Assembly (NCBI RefSeq): GCF_003663885.1
Contig: NZ_RCCE01000006.1
Coordinates: 285,944-349,943, forward strand
Source: Litoreibacter meonggei
Lineage (GTDB): Bacteria > Pseudomonadota > Alphaproteobacteria > Rhodobacterales > Rhodobacteraceae
DNA length: 64,000 bases
Reading direction: 5' to 3'
Shown: piece after piece, positions 9,410 to 17,054 of the stretch
Layout: each line of letters starts with the position of its first letter
Position numbering within the stretch: the stretch's first letter is position 1
The notes under the pieces: model-generated
What the model was told of the DNA's origin: nothing
Seen by the model: the letters and a program-made list of their open reading frames with translations, nothing else
The model's database searches: none
Translations under genes and position numbers: made by a program

Positions 9410-9439
9410 CCGCGCCAGCAAGGGAGATTACTGGCGCGG
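9410..9439 (-). terminator. Intercistronic hairpin between binding protein and permeases
   Basis: CCGCGCCAG and CTGGCGCGG form a 9-bp perfect stem with a 12-base loop. It has no T-run, so it is more likely an mRNA 3'-end stabiliser or partial terminator than a full stop. The smoE-smoF junction at 46702-46730 has the same arrangement. Confidence 0.6.
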
Positions 9440-9456
9440 GTCTTTACAGGCGGGGC

Positions 9457-10728
9457 TTAGCTTTGCAGCTCGACCGCATCTGCAAGCTGGTTCGCAGCTT
9501 CTTCAGGGGTGATCGAGTCGTCGGCGACGAACTCGGTGATCACTTCCATCATCGCGCCACGGAACTTCTGCAAAACGGTCATGTTATGCGCCATGGAGCG
9601 GACCAATGTGCCCTCAGACACCGATGCCTTGAGGTCGGCCAAGCCCTGTTGCTGGCATTGGGTGAAACCACCCTTGGACAAGTCCACATCCGTGCGGGAC
9701 GGAATGGACCCCTTGGCCACATTGAACGTCACCTGAAATTCCGGTGACATGATCGTGCTGGCCAGCAGTTTTTGACCTTCGATGTAGTCGGGGTCGGATT
9801 GCTGGAAAAACACCACAGAGTCAGCGTTCAGGATGAAGCCGTTACCACCCCAGTTCACGGGCGTCTGGTTGCACAGGTAGTCCTCGCCCTCTTTGAAGCC
9901 AGCCAGATTGGCCGAGGCGACGGTCCAGTCGCCCATCAGGAAGAACGCCGCTTCTCCCGTCATGGTCATCGTCATCGACTGCTCCCACGAGCGACCATTG
10001 ATGCCGTCATCCATGTAGCCAACCATTTTGCGCAGCTGCGCAAACGCGTCGATCATGCCTTGGCTGCGCATCGCGTCGACATCGGCTTCCTGAAACGCTT
10101 TGCGGTACAGGTCGATATCCATGCCATAGACAACACTGTCGAAGGTCGTGGCATCGGACCAGTCGGCGGCACCGTGCGCGATACAGGTGTGGCCTGCGGC
10201 AACGATCTTGTCGCATGCGGCATTGAAATCATCCCATGTTTTCGGAACGTCTAGCCCCAGCTCGTTCAGGATCTTGGTGGAGCTGTACAGCCAGTTGACA
10301 CGGTGGATGTTCATCGGCGCCGCGACCCAGCTTCCGGTCGGCTTCATCACCGACGTCAGCTCGGGTGCTACGACATCATCCCAGCCTTCCGCCGCTGCAA
10401 CCTCGTCTAGATTGGCAGTTGTGCCTGTCGAGTTCCATTCCGCAATTTCAGGGCCTTTCAACTGCACCGCAGCCGGTGCGTTGCCGGCAACAATATCAGA
10501 GCGCAGCTTGGCCAGCGTGTTGGACGTGTGGCCGGAAATCGCGGTTTGCTCCCATGTGCCGCCAGCGGCTTCGAACATCTCGCCCAGCTTGGCAATCGCC
10601 GCCGCCTCCGAGCCTTGCGCCCATTGGTGCATCATGTTGGTTTTCGGCTCCGCCTGTGCGGCTGTCGCCAAAGCGGCGATCGCGAGCACTGAAGCCGTCG
10701 TCAGCGTATATGCTTTATTCAGTTTCAT
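9457..10728 (-). CDS. ABC sugar-binding protein (extracellular family 1)
   Basis: A 423-residue periplasmic protein. The signal peptide runs to about residue 26 (ALATAAQA). Family 1 solute-binding features follow, including MMHQWAQGSEAAAI near the N-terminus and AAFFLMGDWTVASAN in the C-terminal half. The closest recalled type is the glucose/mannose binding protein of the GtsABCD systems. AAGGAGAACC precedes the ATG. It sits between the catabolic genes and the permeases of one operon, so its ligand should be the sugar those enzymes process. Sequence alone does not give the ligand. Confidence 0.92.
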   Translation of the reverse strand: MKLNKAYTLTTASVLAIAALATAAQAEPKTNMMHQWAQGSEAAAIAKLGEMFEAAGGTWEQTAISGHTSNTLAKLRSDIVAGNAPAAVQLKGPEIAEWNSTGTTANLDEVAAAEGWDDVVAPELTSVMKPTGSWVAAPMNIHRVNWLYSSTKILNELGLDVPKTWDDFNAACDKIVAAGHTCIAHGAADWSDATTFDSVVYGMDIDLYRKAFQEADVDAMRSQGMIDAFAQLRKMVGYMDDGINGRSWEQSMTMTMTGEAAFFLMGDWTVASANLAGFKEGEDYLCNQTPVNWGGNGFILNADSVVFFQQSDPDYIEGQKLLASTIMSPEFQVTFNVAKGSIPSRTDVDLSKGGFTQCQQQGLADLKASVSEGTLVRSMAHNMTVLQKFRGAMMEVITEFVADDSITPEEAANQLADAVELQS

Positions 10729-10783
10729 TTGGTTCTCCTTCTTTGAACCGGTTGGAATTGGTCAACGCAGATTCTGCGCTGGT

Positions 10784-11530
10784 CTAGATAGAAATGCCCC
10801 CGTCAACATTGACGGTCTGGCCGATGACAAATGCGCCGCCATCCGAGCACAGCCATGCGCAAGCGCTGGCGATCTCGTCGGGTGAGGCAAACCGCCCGCC
10901 GGGTTGCCGGTCGAGAAACATCTTTTCCGCCGCCTCTAAGCTGCCCATGCTTTCGGCCAAATCGGCGATCCGCTGGCGCAGCGACGGCGTGTCTACAACG
11001 CCGGGACAGATCGCATTGAAGCGAATACCGTTTGGCAGGTAATCTGCGGCACAGGCCTTCATCAGTCCGATCACCCCGCCTTTGGCGGCGCCGTAAGCGG
11101 CACGGTTCGGATAGCCCTTCAGCGATGACGCAAGCGACGCGATCAAGATAACCGACCCACCGGCATCCAGCATGTGCGGCACGGCGGCCCTGACCACATG
11201 AAAGGCACTGTCGAGGCAAATGGATTGCGACTTGCGCCAGTCGGCATCTGTCGTCTCCAGCACGCTGCCATGATGCACAAAACCTACCGCGTGCGCGACG
11301 ACATCAATCTGGCCAAGTGGCGACAGCCACGCCTCAACAGCCTTCGCGTTCGTCGCATCCACGCCCGTCGCGGATACGGCGTCCAAACCGTCCAGCAAGC
11401 TGGCGTCAATGTCCGACACGTGGACCGTAGCACCCTCGGCAATCAACTTTTCAGCAATCGCCCGCCCGATCCCCTGCCCCGCTGCGGTGACGCAAGCGAC
11501 ACGGCCTGATATGGAAGCCGCGGCGCTCAA
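10784..11530 (-). CDS. SDR, 2-keto-3-deoxy-L-fuconate 4-dehydrogenase-like
   Basis: A 248-residue SDR. Key stretches are TAAGQGIGRA (cofactor), GFVHHGSVLE, SLASSLKG, YGAAKGGVIGL (active-site YxxxK) and CPGVVDTPSLRQRI. These track closely with the BDH2/DHRS6 group, which includes Xanthomonas 2-keto-3-deoxy-L-fuconate dehydrogenase, the enzyme oxidising C4 to give 2,4-diketo-3-deoxy-L-fuconate. In the fucose route a FAH-family hydrolase then cleaves the diketo acid, and such a hydrolase lies two genes upstream (12273-13133). It overlaps the 11527-12276 SDR by four bases. A 6-hydroxylated substrate, 2-keto-3-deoxy-L-galactonate, is my inference. Confidence 0.85.
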   Translation of the reverse strand: MSAAASISGRVACVTAAGQGIGRAIAEKLIAEGATVHVSDIDASLLDGLDAVSATGVDATNAKAVEAWLSPLGQIDVVAHAVGFVHHGSVLETTDADWRKSQSICLDSAFHVVRAAVPHMLDAGGSVILIASLASSLKGYPNRAAYGAAKGGVIGLMKACAADYLPNGIRFNAICPGVVDTPSLRQRIADLAESMGSLEAAEKMFLDRQPGGRFASPDEIASACAWLCSDGGAFVIGQTVNVDGGISI

Positions 11531-12276
11531 TACGTGGCCCGCCCGCCAGAGACATCAAACACAGCCCCCGTCGTGAACGAGTTCTCCGCAGACGCGACCC
11601 ACAACACCATGTTGGCGATTTCCTCCACGGTGACAAACCGGCCCCGCGGGATTTTCGACAACATGAACTGCACGAAATCCTCGGACACCTGATCGAAGAT
11701 GCGCGTTTTCGCCGCCGCCGGAGTGATGCAGTTCACCGCGATGTTCTGGCCTGCCAACTCCTTGCCCAGCGACTTGGTCATGGCGATCACCGCCGCCTTG
11801 GACGTGGAATAGGCCGAGGCGTTCGGGTTGCCCTCTTTGCCCGCGATGGAGGCCACGTTCACGATGCGCCCATAGTCGCGCTCCATCATGCCCGGCACGA
11901 CCGTGCGGCAGGTGTGGAACGTCCCGTCGACATTGACCGCCTGAACCTTCCGCCACGCATCTGCCGGATATTCTGCCAGCGGACCCGTCGGCCCCGCGAC
12001 GCCAGCGCTGTTTATCAGCACATCGACCTTGCCAAACTTCGCCTCGGTCGCGGCTTGCGCGGCCTCGACGCTGGACAGATCACTGACATCGGTTTGCACC
12101 AATAGGCGATCACCTTCCGCAATCTCCATGACGCGCTCTTCAGGAGCACTGATATCCATATCCCAGATCGCAACTTGCGCGCCCGAGACCGCCATGCGGT
12201 CCGCAATCGCGGCACCGATCCCGTTGCAGCCGCCCGTTATGGCCACAACCTGACCGGAGAAATCATAGCTGTTCAT
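11527..12276 (-). CDS. SDR family oxidoreductase, probable keto-deoxy-sugar-acid dehydrogenase
   Basis: A 249-residue classical SDR with TGGCNGIG, NSAG and the YSTSK active site, plus the C-terminal GAVFDVSGG. The run TPAAAKTRIF in place of the usual PG-x-V/I-x-T loop recalls 2-keto-3-deoxy-L-rhamnonate dehydrogenases of the non-phosphorylated deoxy-sugar pathways; a FabG-type label is the fallback. It is coupled on both sides by four-base overlaps (11527-11530 and 12273-12276). Two SDRs in series suggest one acts at C4 and the other on an epimer or at a different carbon. Confidence 0.8.
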   Translation of the reverse strand: MNSYDFSGQVVAITGGCNGIGAAIADRMAVSGAQVAIWDMDISAPEERVMEIAEGDRLLVQTDVSDLSSVEAAQAATEAKFGKVDVLINSAGVAGPTGPLAEYPADAWRKVQAVNVDGTFHTCRTVVPGMMERDYGRIVNVASIAGKEGNPNASAYSTSKAAVIAMTKSLGKELAGQNIAVNCITPAAAKTRIFDQVSEDFVQFMLSKIPRGRFVTVEEIANMVLWVASAENSFTTGAVFDVSGGRATY

Positions 12277-13133
12277 TTGGTGCCTCCCAATGCGACAACG
12301 GTCTGTTTTTGCTCACCCAATCCGTCGATCCCAAGGCGCACTTCGTCGCCTTCGTTCAACCAAACAGGCGGCTTCATGCCCGCCCCGACACCCGGAGGCG
12401 TACCGGTGCAAATCAGATCGCCCGGCTCCAATCTGGTAAATTCGGACATGTAGCTGACGATGGTTTTCACATCGAAAATCATCGTGTCCGTGTTGCCCGT
12501 CTGCATACGCTTGCCGTTCACATCCAGCCACATGCCAAGGCTTTGCACATCGGCAACCTCGTCCTTGGTCGCCATGAACGGGCCGGTCGGGCAGAAATTG
12601 GGGAAGCTCTTGCCTTTGACCCACTGACCGGACCGCTCCATCTGCCATGCGCGCTCCGACACGTCATTGACCAGAACAAATCCGGCAACATGATCCATCG
12701 CCTCGTCCTTCGAGATATTCAGCGCGGGCTTGCCGATGATGATACCCAGCTCGACCTCCCAGTCGAGTTTGGTCATCTGCGGCGATTTCAGCAGGTCGTC
12801 ATTCGGCCCGCAATAGGTCACGGTCGACTTGTTAAACAGGATCGGCTCTTCCGGAACAGGCAGCCCCGCTTCGGCGGCGTGGTCGGAATAGTTCAGCCCG
12901 ACGCACCAGATGTTGAACGGTTGCGCCACCGGTGGGGCCAGCCGTTTGCCCTCGATATCCGCGACAGGCAGGCTTTTGGGATCAACCGCGGCCAAACGGT
13001 CCAGCAGCTCGGGCGAAAGCGTGCGTGGGCCGAAGTCCTCCACGATGGACGACGCATCGCGCGCCACCCCATCGGCATCAATGATACAAGGAATTTTCGA
13101 GCTGGTGCGGTCACCATAACGGGAAAGTTTCAT
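12273..13133 (-). CDS. Fumarylacetoacetate-hydrolase-family diketo-acid hydrolase
   Basis: A 286-residue FAH-fold enzyme. The metal-binding E-x-E is in DWEVELG; other family marks are FNKSTVTYCGP, the FPNFCPTGP loop and the C-terminal GDLICTGTPPGVG. An ATG at 13169 was rejected in favour of 13133 (MKLSRYGD), which gives a four-base overlap with the enolase paralog. Relatives include 2,4-diketo-3-deoxy-L-fuconate hydrolase (products pyruvate and L-lactate) and ureidoglycolate lyase. With the KDF-dehydrogenase homolog two genes downstream, the diketo-acid role is favoured. A C6-hydroxylated substrate would give pyruvate and L-glycerate. Confidence 0.87.
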   Translation of the reverse strand: MKLSRYGDRTSSKIPCIIDADGVARDASSIVEDFGPRTLSPELLDRLAAVDPKSLPVADIEGKRLAPPVAQPFNIWCVGLNYSDHAAEAGLPVPEEPILFNKSTVTYCGPNDDLLKSPQMTKLDWEVELGIIIGKPALNISKDEAMDHVAGFVLVNDVSERAWQMERSGQWVKGKSFPNFCPTGPFMATKDEVADVQSLGMWLDVNGKRMQTGNTDTMIFDVKTIVSYMSEFTRLEPGDLICTGTPPGVGAGMKPPVWLNEGDEVRLGIDGLGEQKQTVVALGGTK

Positions 13134-14446
13134 GCTGCTGTGTCCTTTTGATTTTTCTTGCCCCACCACGTGGCGGCCAGCGGTGCGCCGCCGACAAAGC
13201 TACGGACGCCAAGCGTGTCCTGAATGCGCAGGCACTCGTTCCATTTGACCATGCGTTCGGAGCGGGTGAAGGAGCCGACTTTCAGCTGCCCGCCGCCAAG
13301 CCCCGTCGCCAGATGGCTGATGGAGACATCTTCTGTCTCGCCCGATCTGGCCGAGACAATCGCGCCCCAGCCCTTCGCGCGGGCGGCGCGGAAAGTCTCG
13401 AGACTTTCCGACACGGTGCCGGCCTGATTGACCTTGATCAGCACCGCATTGCACGCCCCTTGGGCTTGCGCGTCGCGGACCAGATCCGCGTTGGTCACAA
13501 GATAGTCGTCCCCGATGATCTGTACCCGATCGCCAAAGCGGCGGGTAAATTCCACGGTTCCCGCAACATCATCTTCCGACAGCGGGTCCTCGATAGAGGC
13601 AATCGGATAGCTGTCCAGCCAACCGCCCAGCATGTCGATCATCTCGCCGCTGTCCATGTCGCGATCTTCCAGCGCCAACCGGTAGCGCCCGTCCTTGCCG
13701 AACTCCGAGGCGGCAATATCCAGCGAGATCACAACACGGTCGCCCGGCGTCTCCCCTGCCTTCTCGATGGCTTGCACCAGTGTTTCCAGCGCCTCTTCGT
13801 TGCTGTCGAACATCGGCCACCAGCCGCCCTCGTCCGCCACACCGGCCAGCTTGCCTTTGGCTTTCATGATGTCACCGGCGGCGAAATAGACTTCGTTGGT
13901 GATCTCCATCACTTCATCAAAACTGGACGCCCCCGGCACCATGATCATGAAGTCCTGAATATCAACGCGCTGCCCCGCATGGGCCCCGCCACCGAATATC
14001 TGGATCTCAGGCAGTGGCAGCGACGGCGCATAACCCGTCATATCCGAGATGTGCCGCCAAAGCGGCTTGCCTGCATCCGCCGCAGCCGCGTGCATAATCG
14101 CCAGTGAGGTCGCCACCGTCGCGTTGCCGCCCAGCTTGTCCTTCAAGGGCGAGCCGTCCAAAGCCAGAATAGCAGCATCCGCGCCGCCTTGGTCCTGAAC
14201 ATCCAAGCCCTTTAAAGCCGCAGCAATCGGGCCATTCACGCTTTCCAGCGCGCGACGCACATTCTTGCCTTGCACGGACGGCCCACCGTCGCGCAAATCA
14301 ATCGCCTCGCGCGTGCCCCGTGACGCGCCCGCAGGTGCAATCGCACGCCCCATCACGCCGTTTTCAAGCGTCACATCGACTTCCACCGTCGGATGGCCGC
14401 GAGAATCCCAGACACGCCGCCCGCTCACATTCTTGATGACACTCAC
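13130..14446 (-). CDS. Enolase (phosphopyruvate hydratase) paralog with altered active site
   Basis: A 438-residue full-length enolase homolog, close to the usual length of about 430. Retained are loop Ser S42, H156, acid E206 (DEGG), Mg ligands D243, E286 and D313, base K338 (LIKVNQ), R367/S368 and K389. Changed relative to E. coli enolase are the loop Ser-Gly-Ala-Ser-Thr to AGASR (A39, R43), the IQEFM glutamate to D165, the HRSG histidine to A366, and GGEH to GGAH. Metal and acid-base chemistry thus look intact while substrate contacts differ. It is coupled by four-base overlaps to an APH-fold kinase upstream and a hydrolase downstream. I infer dehydration of a kinase-made phosphoglycerate or related phospho-acid rather than housekeeping glycolysis. 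Confidence 0.9.
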   Translation of the reverse strand: MSVIKNVSGRRVWDSRGHPTVEVDVTLENGVMGRAIAPAGASRGTREAIDLRDGGPSVQGKNVRRALESVNGPIAAALKGLDVQDQGGADAAILALDGSPLKDKLGGNATVATSLAIMHAAAADAGKPLWRHISDMTGYAPSLPLPEIQIFGGGAHAGQRVDIQDFMIMVPGASSFDEVMEITNEVYFAAGDIMKAKGKLAGVADEGGWWPMFDSNEEALETLVQAIEKAGETPGDRVVISLDIAASEFGKDGRYRLALEDRDMDSGEMIDMLGGWLDSYPIASIEDPLSEDDVAGTVEFTRRFGDRVQIIGDDYLVTNADLVRDAQAQGACNAVLIKVNQAGTVSESLETFRAARAKGWGAIVSARSGETEDVSISHLATGLGGGQLKVGSFTRSERMVKWNECLRIQDTLGVRSFVGGAPLAATWWGKKNQKDTAA

Positions 14447-15471
14447 GTTTCCAATTCCTCCAAGCCAGACTTCAGTTCATTCGCAAATCCGGCAAGCGTC
14501 GGGACGGGCGACGCGATCAAGGGCAGCGCCAGTTGGCGCACCTGCTCACGTCGCGTCTCAACAAGATACTCAACCGGCGATTTTCCGTCGATCCGGGCCA
14601 ACATCAGTGCGGGCAACAACCGGCAGACCCGCGCCTCAAGCTCTGCCGCATCTTCCCACGTGATATGCGCCGCATAGGCGCCCCAGAACTGCCCGATGGC
14701 GTCAAGCAATTCCGCACGTTGAGGCGGCAGATGCACGGCCTTCAGCACCAGATGGTTCAGGCAGAACGCCGGATCAAACGACGCATCGCCCATCGTTGCG
14801 CATTCCGCATCCAGGATCACCGGCGCACCGTCGCGGATCAGAATATTCTTGGGGCTCACATCGCCATGCACCAGCACGGCGTCGCTTTGATACAGCATAT
14901 CCGCCAGCGCCGTCAGTTCAGCCGCCACGTCAGGATGCGCTCCTGCCGTGAACGTCAGATAGGGCTCAATCCGCAGCGCCCGAAAATCGTCGCGGTTCCG
15001 GAAGGTCGAGGTATCAAACCCCGCCTTGGCCGAGGCCGCGTGGATGCGCCCGATAATCTCGCCAACAGCCGCCGCCTCGCCGCGCAGGGGCGCGCCGTCC
15101 AGCATGGCCGTTTTCCAAAGATACACGTCATCGCCCGCGATCAGTTCCATCGCGAAGCCGTGCTGCTCCTCAGAGCGGCCAAACAGGCGGATCGCCCCTT
15201 GCGGCACCACGTCAGCCGCGACTTGCAGCCACGCATATTCAGCCGCGTTGCGATGCACTGGCGCAAACCAATCGGCCGCGACCTTCAACTTCGGCAGGGC
15301 AAACTTGACGCAATAGGCATCACCGCCCACGCGCACCGCCGCAATATCGGAGGCCACCCCCCCGGTGAGCGGCTTGACCTCGCCCAAATCGCTGGCCCGC
15401 CCGAGGTCTAAAGCCTCGATCAAGTCACGGCATCTGGCTTCGAGCGGTTGCGTCATGGGTGCAGAATCCAT
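14443..15471 (-). CDS. APH-fold small-molecule kinase
   Basis: A 342-residue protein kinase-like (APH/choline kinase) fold. The catalytic loop is HGDVSPKN (H202-G-D204, N209) and the metal-binding DxE is D221/E223. The N-terminal lobe includes TGGVASD, a nucleotide-loop-like stretch. The frame is open to 15570, but that would bury the operator (15488-15501) and promoter in coding sequence, so I take the ATG at 15471 (15456 is possible). It is the first gene of the operon and overlaps the enolase paralog by four bases. Relatives phosphorylate aminoglycosides, methylthioribose or homoserine. Here a hydroxy acid such as L-glycerate is inferred from the operon. Confidence 0.85.
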   Translation of the reverse strand: MDSAPMTQPLEARCRDLIEALDLGRASDLGEVKPLTGGVASDIAAVRVGGDAYCVKFALPKLKVAADWFAPVHRNAAEYAWLQVAADVVPQGAIRLFGRSEEQHGFAMELIAGDDVYLWKTAMLDGAPLRGEAAAVGEIIGRIHAASAKAGFDTSTFRNRDDFRALRIEPYLTFTAGAHPDVAAELTALADMLYQSDAVLVHGDVSPKNILIRDGAPVILDAECATMGDASFDPAFCLNHLVLKAVHLPPQRAELLDAIGQFWGAYAAHITWEDAAELEARVCRLLPALMLARIDGKSPVEYLVETRREQVRQLALPLIASPVPTLAGFANELKSGLEELET

Positions 15472-15487
15472 AGTCTGGGATAGTAGA

Positions 15488-15501
15488 TGTTCACGTGAAC
15501 A
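15488..15501. promoter_or_regulatory. LacI-family operator TGTTCACGTGAACA (copy 2)
   Basis: A perfect palindrome identical to 5483-5496, located in the divergent region between the operon's first gene and lacI. It begins directly downstream of the predicted -10 of the leftward promoter, so bound repressor would block initiation. It is probably the main operator of the ten-gene operon. Confidence 0.82.
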
Positions 15502-15530
15502 ATTTGACGGTAAGATCGCATTGCTGTCAA
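15502..15530 (-). promoter_or_regulatory. Predicted sigma-70 promoter of the sugar-acid operon
   Basis: On the - strand TTGACA (15530-15525) is a consensus -35, followed after 17 bases by TCAAAT (15507-15502) as a 4-of-6 -10. The operator abuts the -10. Transcription would begin about 25-30 bases upstream of the chosen kinase start. Confidence 0.65.
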
Positions 15531-15581
15531 GACGCTTTTGATTTTTCATGCTAAGAGTATGAAACCACATGGAGTTCCGCT

Positions 15582-16559
15582 TTGAGTCGCGTCACGATCA
15601 AAACCATCGCCAATGATCTTGGGATTTCGCACATGACGGTGTCACGCGCGCTGTCCGACCACCCCAATGTGCAAAAAGAGACGCGGGATAAAATCGTAAA
15701 GCGCGCGGATGAGCTGGGCTACGTCAAGAACGCCGCCGCCATGGTGATGAGGGGCGATGCCCCGAAAATCGTGGGGCTATTGCTGCCCAATATCGTCAAC
15801 GAATTCTACGCACGCTTCGCCAATGATCTGGCCGTGGAATGCGATGCGCAGTCTTTGCAATTGATCATTCACCTGACCAATGACGACACAACGGTCGAGC
15901 AGAAGGCGCTGGAGCAATTGCGGCAGGTACAAGCCAGCTCGGTTGTCTTGGTGCCTGCCCCGCGTCGCTCGACCGGGGACCGCACGCCATACGGAAGGAT
16001 GCGGGTGATCGAGTTGATCCGGCAAAGCGGAACGCCCGATCAGCACCCCACAATTCTTGTCGATGACGGGCCCGCCATTCGCGCCGCCGTGAAGCATTTA
16101 GTTGATAAAGGTCACGACAAGATCGCCTATATCGGCGCAAATCGTGACATGTCCAGCGGTCGCGCGCGCCTTGATGCCTTTCGCTTGGGCGCGAAACAGG
16201 CTGGCGTCGAGATTCTGCCAGACTTGATTTCCACCGGTGTCCCCTCGTTCAGCATGGGGCGCAGCCATGGCCATGCAATCCTGGCTGGAGGCACGGCTAC
16301 GGCGCTTTTGTGCGGCGGGGTCGAGATTTCAAACGGGGCACTCAGCGCTCTTATGGACTCTAAAACCAAACTGGACGAAGGGTTTGAATTCATCGGCTAT
16401 GGCGATCCGTCATTCTATTCGTGGGTCAACAATGGCGTGTCTACAATACGCGTTCCGATAACTGAACTCGCGACACGGGCAGCGGAAATGTTCCTTGCTG
16501 CCGACTTGTCAGGCCCAGCACCCAAAGACACGTTTTTAGCGGAGCTGATAATCCGCTGA
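15582..16559 (+). CDS. LacI-family transcriptional regulator of the sugar-acid operon
   Basis: A 325-residue LacI/GalR regulator. The N-terminal helix-turn-helix is TIKTIANDLGISHMTVSRAL, followed by the hinge segment LGYVKNAAAMVM. A periplasmic-binding-protein-like ligand domain runs to the C-terminus. It begins with TTG preceded by GGAG at a good distance. It diverges from the kinase-enolase operon, and its likely operator lies between them and again before dctP at 5483. The inducer is unknown; a pathway intermediate or the imported sugar is expected. Confidence 0.9.
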   Translation: MSRVTIKTIANDLGISHMTVSRALSDHPNVQKETRDKIVKRADELGYVKNAAAMVMRGDAPKIVGLLLPNIVNEFYARFANDLAVECDAQSLQLIIHLTNDDTTVEQKALEQLRQVQASSVVLVPAPRRSTGDRTPYGRMRVIELIRQSGTPDQHPTILVDDGPAIRAAVKHLVDKGHDKIAYIGANRDMSSGRARLDAFRLGAKQAGVEILPDLISTGVPSFSMGRSHGHAILAGGTATALLCGGVEISNGALSALMDSKTKLDEGFEFIGYGDPSFYSWVNNGVSTIRVPITELATRAAEMFLAADLSGPAPKDTFLAELIIR

Positions 16560-17000
16560 AACTACACCCCGGAAACTTGCCGGGACACAATGGCGTAGGG
16601 AACCCATTAGATGGGCGTTCAGTCTGCAATTTGGTGTAGTCCCAGACAGCGTGCCAACAAGGTTTTGACTGCAACGACAAATCTGGTCTCGTCCCAACCT
16701 ACTGCTCCAGCATCGACATCCAATCGAAGAGAGCTTCCAAAAGCAGTTCCGTTCAACCTTAGTCTAAGGGACAATACCCATTCGTTGGCCGCCTGAATGC
16801 CTGCCAAAATTAGGAGAGAGCGGCGCGAGCGATGATATAGCCTGTGCGGTTGAGGCCACGTTAACGCGCATGGCATCTTCTCGTGGGGTGGACGGATCAT
16901 GCGAGTGCCTCGTCCTGGAGCCGTATGAACTCCAAACTTCGCCGACGTTCATCTGAAGGCGCTACTATAGATCACGACGAGTAGACCGAGATCACAGTTT
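16560..17000. other. Intergenic stretch without a recognisable gene
   Basis: About 440 bases between the convergent lacI gene and the binding-protein operon. A short stem CCCGG/CCGGG at about 16568 may end lacI transcription. Short frames on both strands have no recognised family. Decayed sequence is possible, but I cannot name it. Confidence 0.4.
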
Positions 17001-17040
17001 CCGCAAAATTGCAGCGGGAAACCATCTGGCACCCCGCTGC
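17001..17040 (-). terminator. Intrinsic terminator of the xylA-rbs-type operon
   Basis: On the - strand GCAGCGGG and CCCGCTGC form an 8-bp stem with a 14-base loop, followed by AATTTTGC. It lies 15 bases past the stop of the binding-protein gene, the last gene of the operon. Confidence 0.65.
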
Positions 17041-17054
17041 ATTCATCCATCGCC

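Noticed and set aside
13148..14107. Long + strand frame antisense to the enolase paralog
   Set aside because: No family resemblance; the - strand carries a full enolase with coupled start and stop.
14443..15570. Longer kinase reading frame starting at 15570
   Set aside because: It would translate through the operator and promoter; the downstream ATG at 15471 is preferred.
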